Under the pieces are notes generated by a model that was not told where the DNA came from, made no database searches, and worked only from the letters and a program-made list of their open reading frames with translations. From the NCBI GenBank assembly GCA_963854735.1, contig OY978102.1:124001-188000 (forward strand): 64,000 bases of DNA, written 5' to 3'. Below are positions 21,576-34,045 of this stretch, piece by piece. Both the position numbers and the translations under genes were made by a program. This stretch comes from Marvania coccoides (Eukaryota; Chlorophyta; Trebouxiophyceae; Chlorellales; Chlorellaceae). The first letter of the stretch is position 1. The number at the start of each line of letters is the position of its first letter.

Positions 21576-23127
21576 ATGGCCGATCGAGGGCTGCTCCACC
21601 TTCGCTTTCAGCCGCCTCCGGCGCCCATGCGCCGCGCATTTTACCCCCACCGCCGGGTTCCGGCCTCTCCCCACCCTGCGAGCCGCATCGCGTCCTCAAA
21701 TGGGCGGTATCAAGATGGGCTGGCGCCTGAGCTGCCGCCAGAGGACTTGTCGGTTGCCAGCGCCCTCGACGGCATGAACCGCGACATCCAGGGACTGCGA
21801 GACCTAGTGGCCACGCAGTCTCGCGTAATTTCGCAGCAGGCAGATACCCTGGACCTTTTAAAGCGGTACATGAAAACGCGGGCCACGGCATCGCCACTGC
21901 TGGAACAGCTCACCGAGGAGGACGACGAGGCGCGGAAGCAGATGAAGCTGGACCAGGCCAACGACAGGAGAAAGCTGGGGCTGTTTGACGCTCGCTACCA
22001 CTCAACTTCTAGGCGAGTACAAAACAACATAAATAAATGCGGGTGTATCACACTCTCTGCACCCCTTTTTTACCAGGGCTGTATGTGAAGAATCGCTTCC
22101 CTTTTCCAAATGACAATCCCTGCAATTTGTAGCACTTCTCTCTCTTTCTATCCGGAATTTAAAAACACGTGTATCAACCCCCTCTCTTTTTTACTGCAGC
22201 GGCGCCACCCCCAGCGACTTCCGCGTGCTCCCCCGCCGCATCATTCTCGTGCGCCACGCAGAGAGCGAGGGCAACGTGGACAACGCGGCCTACACCTACC
22301 TGCCAGACCCCCAGGTGCCCCTCACGCCCCGAGGCTGGCGGCAAGCCCTGCAGGCGGGCGAACGCATTCGACAGCTGGCCGCCAGCGGTCCCGATGGCTC
22401 TGCAGCCCCCGTGGGCCGCCTCTTTTTCTACACCTCCCCCTACCTGCGTAGCCGGCAAACCTACGAGGGAGTGGCTCAGGCGTTTGCCCCTGCTGAGATC
22501 GCGGGGGTGCAAGAGGAGGTGCAGCTGCGGGAGCAAGACTTTGGAAACTTCCAGGACGCTGAAGGGAAGCGGCGAGAGAAGGCCGAGCGCCTCCGCTTCG
22601 GTCGCTTTTTCTACCGCTTCCCTAATGGCGAGTCTGGAGCGGACGTGTACGACCGCATGACGCTGTTTGAAGACCACCTGGTGCGCGACATCAACGCAGG
22701 GCGGTTCTCTGGCGACTCTTCGCTGGTGCTGTTGACCCACGGCCTCGCCGCTCGCATCTTCCTGATGCGGTGGTTCCACTGGACAGTTGACCAGTTTATG
22801 GGGGTGTACAACCCCCCCAACGCGGTGCCGTTGGTGCTGGAACGCATCCCCAACGACCACAACTCACGCGCAGCAGGGCCTGCCACGTGGATCCACACCA
22901 AATCGCTGTACCGCCTCAGCGCAGAAAGCATGGATCTGCTGCAGGGGTGCACCCCAGACATGTGCAGCACGAGCTACCTGCCGCGCGGGGTGTCTGGCCA
23001 CGCCGCGCGCATGTTCAAGCCCACGCCAGAGGTGCACGAGCTTCTCTCAGAGATGGAAGGAGAAAAGCCACGCCCGACGCGGGTTTGCTCCCTCCCTGAG
23101 GTGGGGAAAAAGAAAGAAGCTGCCTAA
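21576..23127 (+). CDS. Histidine phosphatase (phosphoglycerate mutase-like, AT74 type)
   Basis: Exons 21576-22012 and 22200-23127 give 454 aa. The intron requires a GC donor (CTAG|GCGAGT) to join STS to GATPSDF; the GT three bases on gives a wrong frame. The first 146 residues contain an Arg/Pro-rich start and a probable coiled coil (ALDGMNRDIQGLRDLVATQS onward). The phosphatase has the catalytic RHG-type motif as IILVRHAESEGN, then YTSPYLRSRQTYEG, LREQDFGNFQ and the second His in VLLTHGLAARIFLMRW. Plant relatives are annotated phosphoglycerate-mutase-like AT74 proteins, and the substrate is not known. It is unlikely to be a glycolytic mutase. Confidence 0.88.
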
Positions 23128-23552
23128 TAATACATAATAGTGGACATTAGGCTATTGAGAGTGGAAATAACAACCCACAGTGTCAAATATACAGTGAGCG
23201 TCAAACGTATGAAACAACACCCGTTTTTTTGTTCTCCCCGTGCTCCCTTTTTGAGATACCTCAATTGTTTTCTAGGTATACACCATTATGTTATAGGAGA
23301 GGAAGTACGGCGCTTTGGCTGTTGATTTTAGCGGGCTCCTTCTTTTTCTCTCCCTCCCTCGCTTTCTCTCATATTACTTTCTTACATTTCATGTCTTTAA
23401 TCTTCAACTTCGCTTGACATTTATTTCTCTTTCCACAAGTGTATTGATGCTATGATATACGCTACTGAAAGCAAGTACTATTCGTCTATTTTCAACCCGC
23501 TCTAGTATAGGGGCTGGAAACAAATTTCGACGGTACAAACAGAAATCCCAGC
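23128..23552. other. 3' spacer of the phosphatase gene
   Basis: AT-rich, with T-rich and CT-rich tracts near 23335-23375. No gene or structured element recognised. Confidence 0.35.
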
Positions 23553-24042
23553 CTGAAACACTTCCCGCAGCGCGCCCGTTTCTGTGTCCAGGACCAGGCC
23601 GAAGATCTGCGCGGTGGGCTTCGTCCGGGGGTCGTTCCTCAGAGCAGCAACGTCGTCTCGAACCGACTGGTACCATGCCGGGCCATGACATGGTCTTGCA
23701 GCCCAGCCGCCCCGCAGGAAAGGCGCCCTAAGACTCAGCCCTCGCCATCGCTAATTCTCCATTAACGCATCGCCGCTGTAAATTTCTGCGGCTGTCAGCA
23801 TCTCTTGCAGGTTCAAAAGGAGGCTACGACAGCTGGCACGTTCCCGTGGTACCTCCCCCATTGTACGATGCACGCAACGCTTTGAGCAGTCTAGCAATTT
23901 CGTTGGCGTCTGATGCGGTCAAAACAGGCTCCATCCACGGGCGGAGCCGCACAATGAGGTACGCTGCGCGACAGGCCACGCGTGCGACGCCAGAGACATG
24001 GAACTTGGCGTCAATGGTTGAAAAGGCGGAAAGTAAGTCCAA
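23553..24042 (-). pseudogene. Decayed protein-coding region
   Basis: Reading right to left, one frame (from about 24042) gives SAFSTIDAKFHVSGVARVAC and ASDANEIARLLKALRAS, then stops near 23824. A second frame carries on with LLLNLQEMLTAAEIYSGDAL, is broken by TAG, and continues with WYQSVRDDVAALRNDP and AQIFGLVLDTETGALREV. Composition is protein-like and GC-rich against an AT-rich background. No ATG starts the first frame. One frameshift plus one in-frame stop suggests a dead gene. Splicing could explain part of it: a GT-AG pair would join YNGG to EIYSGDALMEN. I do not recognise the family; the last segment vaguely recalls the C-terminus of beta-carbonic anhydrases, a weak guess. Confidence 0.4.
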
Positions 24043-24043
24043 C

Positions 24044-24076
24044 GGCTAGTACTCCCCAGGCAGGGGAGTACTAGCC
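24044..24076. repeat. Perfect 14-bp inverted repeat with 5-nt loop
   Basis: GGCTAGTACTCCCC (24044-24057), loop AGGCA, then GGGGAGTACTAGCC (24063-24076). All 14 pairs match. It abuts the right end of the decayed coding region, so it may mark the edge of an inserted element or act as a terminator or RNA hairpin. Confidence 0.85.
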
Positions 24077-24599
24077 ACAATAACTGGCCAGAGTTTTGGT
24101 GGAAGGCAAGATATCTTCCAGCAATGCTCTTTCAGTGCGAGCGACAATAATTTTGAATTCTCCAATGCGAAATTTTAGCTTCAACACGAGGCTTGGATCA
24201 AGTTCCATATTCTGTGAATCGAAGAACTTTGATCTGATCTTAAAATTTAATATGCGAAAACTATTAAATAATTGAGAAGTTTCAAAATTAACCTTGAGAT
24301 GATTAATCCGAGCTCAAAGAAGCAATTCGGCAGCATGCACGTCATGCGTGCGGCAATCCGTTCCAACTTCTTATAAACCACATTTGGATCTGCCAGTCTA
24401 AGAAAATGAAAAATGAGGCGAGGGGGATGGAAATGGCGCGCGAGACAGTTGGATTATTGGGGTCTAAACTCTGACGCACTGCATCACTTACAAAAGTCAT
24501 TTTTTTAATATATGCAATGTCTTAGGAACGTGAACATCAAATATTGAATAAGAAACATCAACACGTTCGTTCAACTACCATTTGATTTAGCAAATAACG
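24077..24599. promoter_or_regulatory. Promoter region of the GH3 gene
   Basis: About 520 bp of AT-rich sequence upstream of the GH3 start codon. No clear TATA box or repeat was fixed. Confidence 0.3.
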
Positions 24600-27062
24600 A
24601 TGTATTTCTCGATTAAGCTCCTAGTATTTTTTGCCACACTAGCTCTAGTGCAAGACTGCCATGTTGCCAGAGCGGCGCGGGGCATTAAGGCGGTGCCTGC
24701 TTCATCAGAAAATCCCTTCATCCTTTCACCGTGCTACAACAAGACCGCTGAGCAATGCCTAGCGCTGATGAACCTGGACAACAAGATTGGGCAGTTAATT
24801 CAAGTCGCCAACGTGTTTTTAACGAACGTTTCTGATCTGGGTCTACTTGGCATCGGTCAGTTGCTTTGCCTTGTCACACTCTCTTTTTCGGCCCTTCACC
24901 ACTTACATTCACCACGACACGCGTTCTTGCAGGGTCGCTGCTCAGCGGTGGCGGCGCTGGACCCGCTGGCGCTGGCGGCACGGCACCAGAGTGGGCTAAT
25001 ATGACGGATGGCTACCAGAGAGAGGCGCTGAAATCTGACCTTAAAATTCCGCTCATTTACGGCGTGGACGCCGTGCATGGCCACAACAACGTGTGTTTAA
25101 CCGATTCCTCGTCCCTTGCTCAAGCTTTGACCTCTGCTAAAATTGAATGTGTTCCGCTTGCTGCAGGTGTACGGCGCCACCATTTTCCCGCACAATATCG
25201 GCCTGGGCGCCGCTGGAGACCCGGCGCTGGTGAAGAAAATCGGCGAGGCCACCCGCAAGGAGATGTTGGCCACGGGCGTGCAGTGGACCTTCGCTCCTTG
25301 CGTTGCTGTGCCCAGGGACGACCGCTGGGGTCGGACCTACGAGGGATTCAGCGAAAACAAGACGCTGGTGTCTCTGCTGGGGGAGCAAGCGGTCATCGGG
25401 CTGCAAAACAGCAACACAGGGGTAAAAGATCAAAACGCGGTGCTAGCTTCCACCAAACACTACCTGGGGGACGGAGGTGCGACCTGGGGGACAGGCGGAT
25501 GGGGGTACCCTATCGATCAGGGTGACGTTTCAGTGGAAGAGCAGGTCGTTCGCGACCTTCACCTGTTTCCGTACAGAGCGGCGGTTGAGGCCGGCGTGGG
25601 CAGCATGGTAGTGTCCTACTCGAGTATCTACAAGACAAAGATGCACGGCAACGGGTACTGGCTCACTGACGTGCTCAAGGGCGAGCTGAGCTTCAAAGGT
25701 GCAGTTGTTTTGACATCATAGTTATTTTCCCCCTTTCTTTCAATGTTGTATGGAAACAGACCTGATTATCAAGGTACGCCTGGTTCTACATTTGGCAATA
25801 TGCCGCATCATTTTTCTTTCTTCGCCTGCAGGCTTCCTCATCTCCGACTGGGGCGGCGTGGACCAAATCGATCCAGACTACGCCGTGGCGGTTCGCAACT
25901 CCATCAACGCGGGGATGGACATGGTGATGGTGCCTAAGGACTACCTCAAATTCTTCGGCACGCTCAAGGGCGAGGTGCAAGCTGGCAGGGTGAACGTGAG
26001 CCGCATCGACGACGCGGTGCTGCGCATTCTGCGCGCAAAGTACGCGCTGAAGCTGTGGGACTACCCCTTTGCGCACCGCGAGCTGCTGAGTACCGTGGGA
26101 TCCAAAGATCACCGCAATCTCGGGCGGGAAGCTGTCGCAAAGTCAATGGTGTTGCTGCAGAACGATGCCCGCCCAGGCGATTTCCCGCTGGCCACCTCCG
26201 GCAATTATTCAATCGCGGTGGCGGGAAAAAGCGCGGACAACATTGGGATTCAGTGCGGAGGGTGGACCATTAGCTGGTCAGGCGCGCCTGGGGCCACCAC
26301 TGTTGGAACGACAATCATGCAGGGCATTCGAGACGCTGTGGCCAACAACTCGGGCATTGATGTCACCCAGGTCGACGTTTGGAGCTCTTTCACTGCCGAC
26401 GTTGGCATTGCGGTGGTCGGAGAGCTGCCTTACGCCGAGGGCGTTGGCGACAGCGCAACATTGGCGCTGGCTGGTGAGTATACATTGTATTGACAATGAT
26501 TTGGCTGGAACTTGGATTGCGTTTTCTTCTTCTAATGTTCATCTTTTCAAACGTGTTTTATGCTTCTATATTTCCCCTAGGCGAGGACCTTGACGTCATT
26601 TATAACCTCTGCGAAAAAGTCACCACCTGCATCGTCATCCTCATTTCTGGGCGCCCCCTCATCATCACCGACCACCTGCCCACTGCCTCCGTCTGGATCG
26701 CGGGATGGCTGCCAGGAACCGAAGGCGCAGGAGTTGCCGACGTGCTTTTCGGCTTAAAGCCCTTCACTGGAAAGCTGCCAGTGACGTGGCCGGTGGACGT
26801 GGCGCAAGAACCCATCAACCAGGACGACGGAACGGACTTTGATGCCCTATACCCGCTGGGCCATGGCCTCACTGCTGGTCCAGAGGTCTTGTTGGATGGA
26901 GGCGAGATTTCTTCCCCCGCGCCTCCTCCTGCTGGCGCCCCGATTCAACCAGTGGAGGGGGTAGTATTTGCTCCGGCTCCCACCAGCGGTAGCAGCGGCT
27001 GGAAGAGAAGATTGGCGTCGGCTACTTCACTTTTGCCGGGGCTGGCGTTGCTTGCGCTTTAA
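24600..27062 (+). CDS. Secreted glycoside hydrolase family 3 beta-glucosidase
   Basis: Exons 24600-24855, 24933-25090, 25167-25698, 25832-26473 and 26581-27062, all GT-AG and phase-consistent, give 689 aa. A signal peptide (about 1-25) is followed by the TIM-barrel domain with [59 protein letters not shown] and [10 protein letters not shown]. The nucleophile Asp is in [10 protein letters not shown] (about residue 321). The second domain has SMVLLQND, the likely acid/base Glu in [11 protein letters not shown] (about 513), and LSGRPL-type and [16 protein letters not shown] motifs. Plant homologues hydrolyse beta-glucans or cellooligosaccharides in the wall. A Pro/Ala-rich linker and a short hydrophobic C-terminus ([11 protein letters not shown]) suggest a GPI anchor. 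Confidence 0.93.
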
Positions 27063-27806
27063 ACTTTTGGGTCACTTTTTTTTATTATATATACAATTGC
27101 ATTACTTTACCGTATATTTTTTCTACATTCATAACCAAAGAGCATTGCCATATTCGTACGTCTTATTTTTTTACCGTTTCAGAAAGTTTTTTTTTCACCA
27201 ATTCTTTTCCCACTCCTCAAATGAATCATTCTCTGTTTCAAGCACCGCATTTATTTTGCTATCTCTACATCGTTGTCGCACACATACCTGTGCAAGGTAG
27301 TAGTAAAGCCTTCATTAATTAATTTAGTTTGACTGGCGGCCGTAGTAACCACCGTGCAGAAATGCCGATTTAGAAAAGAATGGGCTTATTAGTACGAGTT
27401 CATATTCGCAAATTTTAATTTCTCTATACAAGATATTTAAGCGCATTTCCTCCTCCCATGTGCGGCATGCAGCGCTGCAAGGCACAGCAAACCGATGTGC
27501 GCTTTCTTCTTTTTTCCCGCTCATCCGGCTACATTGCACCGGCCAATTCGACGATCAAAAATTTGTTATTCGTCAATCATCAATGAGGAATATATGAAAA
27601 TCGATGCCTAGCGCATCCGCGCCGCTGCTGCATGCGCTGTGGAACTCCCCTTTATTGTATTATAAAGATGCTACCTTCTTAAACCTAAACCCTAAAGGGG
27701 CCATAAATTTCAGTTTTCTTAAATGCAATTAACAATTTCTAACACAGAAAAAAATATGATACAGAAAATTTCACCCTGCCAGCAGCCTGAACAAGGTGCC
27801 AATTTG
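27063..27806. other. Convergent spacer
   Basis: About 740 bp, T-rich at left. It includes a degenerate telomere-like run near 27682-27695 (two AAACCCTAAA-type words). No gene supported. Confidence 0.35.
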
Positions 27807-29736
27807 CTATGCAGCAGCGGTGCCAAATGGCGGTGGCGCCCCATTGCCATCCTGCTGCTTCTCTCCTGCTCCTCCTCCTCCTTTCGCGCCCATCCGCAGC
27901 CCCCTCCACACCAGCCCCAGCCCTTTTCCCACCCCATAGCACAGCACCCACGCCACGGCTTGTACCGCCTTTCCCCACAGCGCACGCAGCAGCGGCGCCA
28001 CCAAATCAGCAGCTTCCAGCACCAGAGTCACCGCGAAACGCGCGCCTTTCATGCTGGACACCTCCGTGGCGCGGCGCATAGGGGCGTGGCGCACCCGCAG
28101 CGCGGCTTTGGGGGCTGCCAGCGTGCACAGTGGGAGGCGATCGTCAAAAGCAGCGGCCACACTGAAAAAGTAGCGATCCAGCCACCGCGCGGTGGCCACT
28201 CGGTTGGCGAAGCGCTGCAACTGGCGGGTGGATGCCAGGCGGGGGTGGGCAAAGGCCGGCCACCACGAGGACTCCACAGATAAAGAGGCAGAAACGGTGG
28301 AAGACGAGTCATCTGTGTTGTTCATGGCTGGGGTACCGATCAAAGAAGACGAAGCGGTCGAGATTATCTCGCTTGCAATTTGACGGCCCTTCGATGCTTC
28401 AGCTGCTGCCGCTTGACTGCGTGGCCCGATGGCAGTGCTTCTCTCCATTGCTGCTGCCATTGCTGTTGCTGCTGGCGCCCAGGACCCCTGCACCGCCTCT
28501 TCCAGGTAGGCGGCCGCCACCGCGTCCGCCACCCGCACCGCCATGTCCTGCAGCACGCTGGGCGCCAGGGACAGCAGCTGGGAGCGGGAGCGGGTTCCAG
28601 CCTGCTCAGCCCGCCACCCTGACACCTTCTCAAAGCTATCTTTAGAGGAAGAAGCAATGCCAGATGGGGCGGTGGAGAGCACAACCAACGCCGCCTGTCT
28701 TGCAGCGGAGGTTTCTTCAACGCCAGCTGGTGAGTCGGAAAACGAAGAAAGTTTGTCATCATCGTCGTCGACTTGGAGGGGGGCTGCTGCGATGGAGGAC
28801 GAGCTCAGCAGGCGCAGCACGCTGCAGTACACCGCCATGCGCTCCTCCAGGGCGTACCACTCCACCCCTGAAGAACTTTCCTCCTCCATATCATCGCCGT
28901 CTGCCGAGCCACTCTCGCTGCTGCTGCTGCTGCTGCTGTTCCTTCGTCGGCAGGCAGCCTCCAGGGACTGCGGCACGTACCCCAGCCACGCTGCTGCAGC
29001 TGCGGAGCTGCTCGCTGCGAGGATTCGACTGCATGCGGAGGGCCACAGCTGCGGGGCGGCCATGGCAGAGGGAGCAGAAGCGGCGACCTCAGACTCCAAT
29101 GCGGCAAGGGAGAGGGCCAGCAGGCGTCTTCTAGCATCAACTCGCAGTCCCTGCAAAAACGAATTAACGCAAACCATTAAATAAGATCATGCATTATTTA
29201 TTTTGCTTCGCTAAATTTGTATTTTTTAAACTGACCTGCAGCCATAGCAAGGGAGAAGACAGGGGCTCATTCACTACGTCTTCCATCTTCTGGCGTACGC
29301 CCTCCACTTCTGCACCGCGCTCCAGCCCCGCCCATGCAGCCTGCCACACCTCCTCAATCGAATTCGGCTGCGGCGGAGACTGCTTTGTACCGTTGCCCAA
29401 ATCCTCCTCTTGTGTGGAGCTAGGCTCTGCAGCTGCGGCGTCTGCTGTGCCGCGCTGTCCCGCCGACCTCCAAGACTTTAGGTAAAAGGCAGTGAGCGCA
29501 GACGCAGCAGAGGCGGCGGTGGCCAAGTGTGCCGCTTCGTCTCCGCTGGTGAACGGTGGCAGCAGGGCCCTGGTGCGATGGTGGCGGCGATCTAAGACTT
29601 TGATAATCGGCGGTTTTAACAGAAATATGCGGGCAGAGGTGCGCTGGCGGGAATTACCGCGCTGAGCCGCAGTGTAATTTTGATTGAGCTGCATGAATTG
29701 AGGCGGAAATGCGCCCTGACTCGCCCATGCCGCCAT
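27807..29736 (-). CDS. Conserved-looking protein of unknown function (614 aa)
   Basis: Exons 29736-29236 and 29150-27807 with a GT-AG phase-0 intron give 614 aa. The N-terminus (MAAWASQGAFPPQFM, then Arg/Ser/Thr-rich to about residue 50) could be an organelle presequence. The middle has long Ser and acidic runs (about 245-280), making it low-complexity. More ordered stretches are SWRSAGQRGT, EEVWQAAWAGLERGAEVEGV, VEWYALEERMAVYCSVLRLL, SVLQDMAVRVADAVAAAYLE and RTA-type ARWLDRYFFSVAAAFDDRLP. The C-terminal 60 residues include hydrophobic helices (VTLVLEAADLVAPLLRALWG onward) that may associate with membranes. No family recognised. Confidence 0.7.
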
Positions 29737-29930
29737 GGTGCATTATTTAAAGAATATCCAGATTGCTTTGTGCGGACTGAGGGCGTGTTTAGCGAGCATT
29801 TTCGAAATTTTCGCGCCATTAAAAAAATTCGGCAGGTGGCAAAAAGCAAACAATTTCGACATGCATGCGCTTTAATAAATTTATAGACCGATCAACATCG
29901 TAGCGAAGCATCCCGAGCGCGAAGAAGACC

Positions 29931-30750
29931 ATGTACAAACACACACAAAAAGCAGTAATTTTGCACGCTGGAGCTCGCAAGGGCACGGAAGTGGACGTTC
30001 CACAGCCCACAGGACAGCCAGGAGGTGTGCATCCTCCAGACTACAGGTGCAGTCCGATTAAACCGCAGTAGGATTTTTCTTTCTGATACGTCCACCGTCG
30101 CTCCATATCTTTTTCTCTTTGCTTTGCTTGCAGGGAATTTCTCCAAGGAGCGGATCCTGACCACCTCCTAGCTGCCGATTGTCCGTTTTCCACGCTCACA
30201 GGGAAGCACGTCGTCGTTGTGTACGACGCCAGCGGCAGGGGAGGGGCCGCCAACGCCTGCGCCTCTAGACTCACCACCAACGTAGAAAACGGCCTGGAAA
30301 TCGAAGTGAGACGCCTTTAATTATTGAACTCTTGTTCCCTCTGCCAATCGCAAATTAATTAATTTTCACTCTTCTATTCAAAATTTTCTCTTGATTTTCC
30401 TCTCTCTGCCCGTCATAATGCTCTCTCTCTCTTTTTCACCTTATTTTTTCTTCTTCTATAAATAAACAATCGACCTCCCCCCTTCCATTTCGCTGCGGCA
30501 GATAAAGGGGGATGCGCTGGTGCTGTACTCTGCGGCTGGGCATGGTTTTGGGGTGCAGCAGTGGGAGGAGCTCGACAACGTCATCTACGACGAGCTGCTG
30601 GAGTTTTTCGGACAAGGGCTCAAACCGACGGTGGGAGACGTGCAGCGGCTGCTGAAAGACTTCAAAGCAGAGAAGTTCAGTTACCCGACAGCGACAGGAA
30701 ACGATGACGATGCAAATAAAGACGACGGAGGGCTGCCGGGGTGGGGCTGA
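29931..30750 (+). CDS. Protein of unknown function (178 aa)
   Basis: Exons 29931-30046, 30134-30305 and 30502-30750, GT-AG and phase-consistent, give 178 aa. The N-terminal part has LHAGARKGTEVDVPQP and a Pro/Gly-rich loop. The middle has HVVVVYDASGRGGAANACAS, which looks like a beta-strand followed by a glycine-rich turn. Then comes ALVLYSAAGHGFGVQQWEEL and a helical end (LLEFFGQGLKPTVGDVQRLL). The tail is acidic and Asp/Gly-rich. No signal peptide or membrane span. I do not recognise the family; a nucleotide- or sugar-binding fold is conceivable but unproven. It is divergent from the 614-aa protein, with about 190 bp between starts. Confidence 0.6.
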
Positions 30751-31080
30751 ACGCGTACGGTAACGATGGGTGCTGCTGCTGATTTTCAATGCTCGGGGCA
30801 TTGCAGTGCACGTTGGTTTTTGCAGTTGAGTAAATAGCTGTTGTGGACTACTCCTTTAAATCAATGGTATCGCAAAAAAATATACATAATGTTTCAAACG
30901 TGAACCAAGCTTAAACCATGTTGAGAGAGCTCCTTAATCCAAACAAATAGTCTTGAAAAATTTTAGATTAAAATTAAAATACATTTCAAAAATAATGCAT
31001 TCAAACGTCTAGAAGACGCAGCGCTGCTGGGTCACCAAGATATGACCAGAATAAATGGATGAAGACTAACCCATCTGCAG
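30751..31080. other. Spacer holding the unassigned first exon of the CCCH gene
   Basis: About 330 bp of AT-rich sequence. The next gene must begin here because its first visible exon starts mid-codon, but several short ATG-GT candidates are equally plausible, so none is called. Confidence 0.3.
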
Positions 31081-34045
31081 CTACTGCGGCGACTTCCTCG
31101 AGATTAAACAGGCTCGAATTTCAGCAGCTTGTTCGAATGTAGCCTGCGGCATTTCCCTCTACCACTCCTGGTGCATTGCGCAGCACGTGGAGTGGTGTGA
31201 GCAGACCCGCAACATCAGGCATGGCACCAAACAGAAAAACAAGGCGAGACTTGAAAAAGAAACATGTTTATTTGACCGCTCTGCTCTCCTCACCCTCTCC
31301 TCTCTATTCTCCCAGACCCTCACCGAGCGCAAGCCCTGGAAGCGTCTGGAGCAGTGCGCAAAGTGCCCTGCGGGCTGGTTCACGCTCACTGATGCCGCCA
31401 AGGCGATGGGCCCAACGCCAGCCGAGCAGGCTGCCGCTGCCCACCGCCGCAGCTCCAAGATCAAGCCGATGTGCTCTGGGCGCGTGATCAACGTGGATAC
31501 GGTGAAAGAGGTCGGGACCAAGCCCGGGAAGCATAAAATCAAGCCAGGGGCTCCCCCCCCCCCGAAAGCCTCTTCTGGCGCTGCCGCAAGCGCTTCTGGG
31601 CCACCAGGGCCGCTTCCCCGCGCTGTCCGCCGCGGCGGCGGGGACGCGATGAGCCTAGAGCACGCCAAGGAGTTTCTGGGCATTCATTCGGACGACGAGG
31701 ATGGCGATTTCAGCGATGCAGGGGAGGATGTTGTCAAGCAGTTTTTCTCGCGCGCAACCGCGCAGATGAAAGAAGCTGCGGCTGCGAAGGCAGCGCTGGT
31801 GGAGAAGGGGGCCACAGCCAAGCAGATTGCAGCAGCAGCAGCACCAGCACCAGTAGCAGAAGGAGAAGGAGACTTGGCTGCGGAAGAGGAAGCAGCGGAT
31901 ATGGGGGAAGCAGCGGCAGAGGCGGGCCATCCTTCAACCAAGCCGCCGCCTCTCCTCGCGCCCAAGACAGTGTACCCCTTTTTCAAGCCGCCGCCGCCTC
32001 CTGACCCTCCGCAGCCAAGCAGCAGTCTCACCGGTGGCTCCGCCAGCAGGCGCAGCAGCAGCAGCAATGCCGCAACTGCAACAGGAGCAGCAGGAGCATC
32101 CTTGCAGCGCGGTTCTTCCCTCGCCAGGATCTCTCTACCCACTTTGAATTCCGACGCCGACGCGCGGCTGAGCAAAGCAGAGGTTGCGGTGGCCGTGCGG
32201 GAGGGGCTGCTGCCGGTAGCGTACCGCACGCAGTGGTGCACCAACGTGACTGGGGGGCGGAAGTGCCCCTGCCTGCGCCAGCGCTACTGCTCGCGTGCCC
32301 ACAGCCTGGAGGAGCTTCGAGTGGACGCGGCAATAGAGGTGAGCGCCTCGTTCCTCATCATAGTGATACACAGAGTCGACATTTTCCTCTAATTCCACCT
32401 CTCTCTCTTTTTCACGTGTGCCACACAGCTTGGCAAGCTGCCCCCCGACTTCAAGACCCTCATCTGCCAGCAGACGGTCACCTCTGGCTACTGCAAAGAC
32501 GGCGAGGCCTGCCCCTACGCCCACCACCCCTTTGAGCTGCGAGCCCCCGCCGCCATCGCGCACGGCGCTCTTTCAACCGACTACAAGACGCTGCTGTGCT
32601 CCGCCTGGGCCACTGGTCTGGGCTGCCCTGCGGGTATTATGTGCCCGCTGGCGCACGGTGTAGAAGAGCAGCGGCGGGAGGCGCTGGCGTGGCAGAAGGG
32701 CGTGTACGACAACTTCAAGACCCAGCTGTGCCCGGCCTACATGGCTTCGGCGGGGCTGTGCCCGTACGGCTTGCAGTGCGTTATTGCGCACGGCGAGAAC
32801 GACTTGAGGCTGAACTACCTGCGGTCCGTGGGCCAGGTGGACAAGTACCACCGCACCCGCATTTGCAAGCGGTGGCAGGCGGGGGGCTGCCCCAGCATGG
32901 TGGGCTGCTCCCATGCCCATGGCCAGCAAGCCCTGCTCCTCGCAGTGGACCCTGCTGCCACGCTGTGCCCCATTCTGGAGGAGCTGGGTGAGTGCAGCGA
33001 CGACTGCATGTTTGCGCACTGCGTGGAGGACCTGCAGCCCAGCGGGGAGCGCATGGATGCCATCAGGCGCTTCGCTGCAGCCTGCAACGCGGCGCAGCGC
33101 CCCGCAGCTGTGCTGCCTCACGGCGCGGGCAGCGAGTGTGGGAAGGTGGGGCGCAGCGCCAGCGTCATAAGAAACTCTCGCAGCGTTTCTAGGGCCAGCA
33201 GCATGGTGGGCGGGGGAGGCGGCCCAGCGTCAGTGACCAGCGGCGGTGGGGGGTCTCGCCAGCAGTTTGATTACTCTGCGTACAAGCAGGCGGCGGCGGC
33301 GAAGAATGCGCGGGGCCGCGGTGGGTTGTCGTCTGCTTCTGCTTCGCAAGGCGGCGGCGCCAGAGGCAAGCTCTCCGCCCCGCGGCTGAATTTTTCAGGG
33401 CGACGGCGGCCCAACGAGCTCAAGCTGTGCAACAACTGCAAGGAGATGGGGTGGTGTCCGGTGAGCGAAGCAAAATTCCTCCGATAATATTCCCGTGAAT
33501 TTTACTCGGCAATGCCTTTTTCTTTCGCATTCGCACTTCCGTTTTTTTTGCTGGATCCCCCCCCCCCCCCCCCTCCCCCCCGCTTTTTTGCAACATCACT
33601 CTTATCACCCCCACCCCACCCCCCCGCCCCACCTCTCTTTCTTCCCCAAACCTACCGCCAGGTCATCAACTGCGAGTACGCCCACGGCCCAGCGGAGCAA
33701 AAGGCGCGCGAAAAGGCGTGGCTGGAGAAGGAAATGGCGGAAGAGGCAGCCACCCGCGCGCTGGAGGAGCAGGAGCGCCACGAGCAGGTGGAGCTGCTGC
33801 AGGAATACACTCTGGACGATGGCAGCAGCGGTCTGGCTGGAATCGGCTCCATTTCCAAGGCAGCGGCCGGCCTAGTGGTGAAATTCAAGCTGGAGCGATG
33901 TGCGCTGCAGCTGCTGGAGCTGGGGTTCGAGGGGGAGATGGCTGCCGCGGCCAGCGCAGCTGGCGGCGCCGACGTCTCCCGGGCGGTCAACAAAGCAGTG
34001 GAAGCCTGCGGCAACGCCCTCTGCATGCCGAAGAGCCACCTGTGA
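31081..34045 (+). CDS. Multi-CCCH zinc-finger protein (Unkempt-like), 5' end missing, 3' end disturbed
   Basis: Exons 31081-31243, 31316-32338, 32429-33460 and 33662-34045. The first begins with the last base of a codon, so an upstream exon exists. The first intron (72 bp) probably uses a GC donor. An N-terminal Cys/His module (YCGDFLEIKQ, ACSNVACG, YHSWCIAQHVEWCEQ) precedes an Ala/Pro-rich region. Seven CCCH-type fingers follow, several ending AH..ELR, including ICQQTVTSGYCKDGEACPYA, LCSAWATGLGCPAGIMCPLA and WCPVINCEYAHG split by the last intron. The end is a charged helix and a UBA-like segment. Such fingers bind RNA, as in Unkempt. The frame stops at 34045, yet the -1 frame continues coherently to 34629 (EDEVQELLVFAAVSGL onward). 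Post-transcriptional regulation is the inferred role. Confidence 0.8.

Noticed and set aside
23553..23675. Beta-carbonic anhydrase C-terminus
   Set aside because: Only a loose resemblance in one 30-residue stretch; no zinc-binding motif in the region.
27682..27695. Telomere-like AAACCCTAAA
   Set aside because: Fewer than two full units, inside the chromosome between genes; chance or relic at best.
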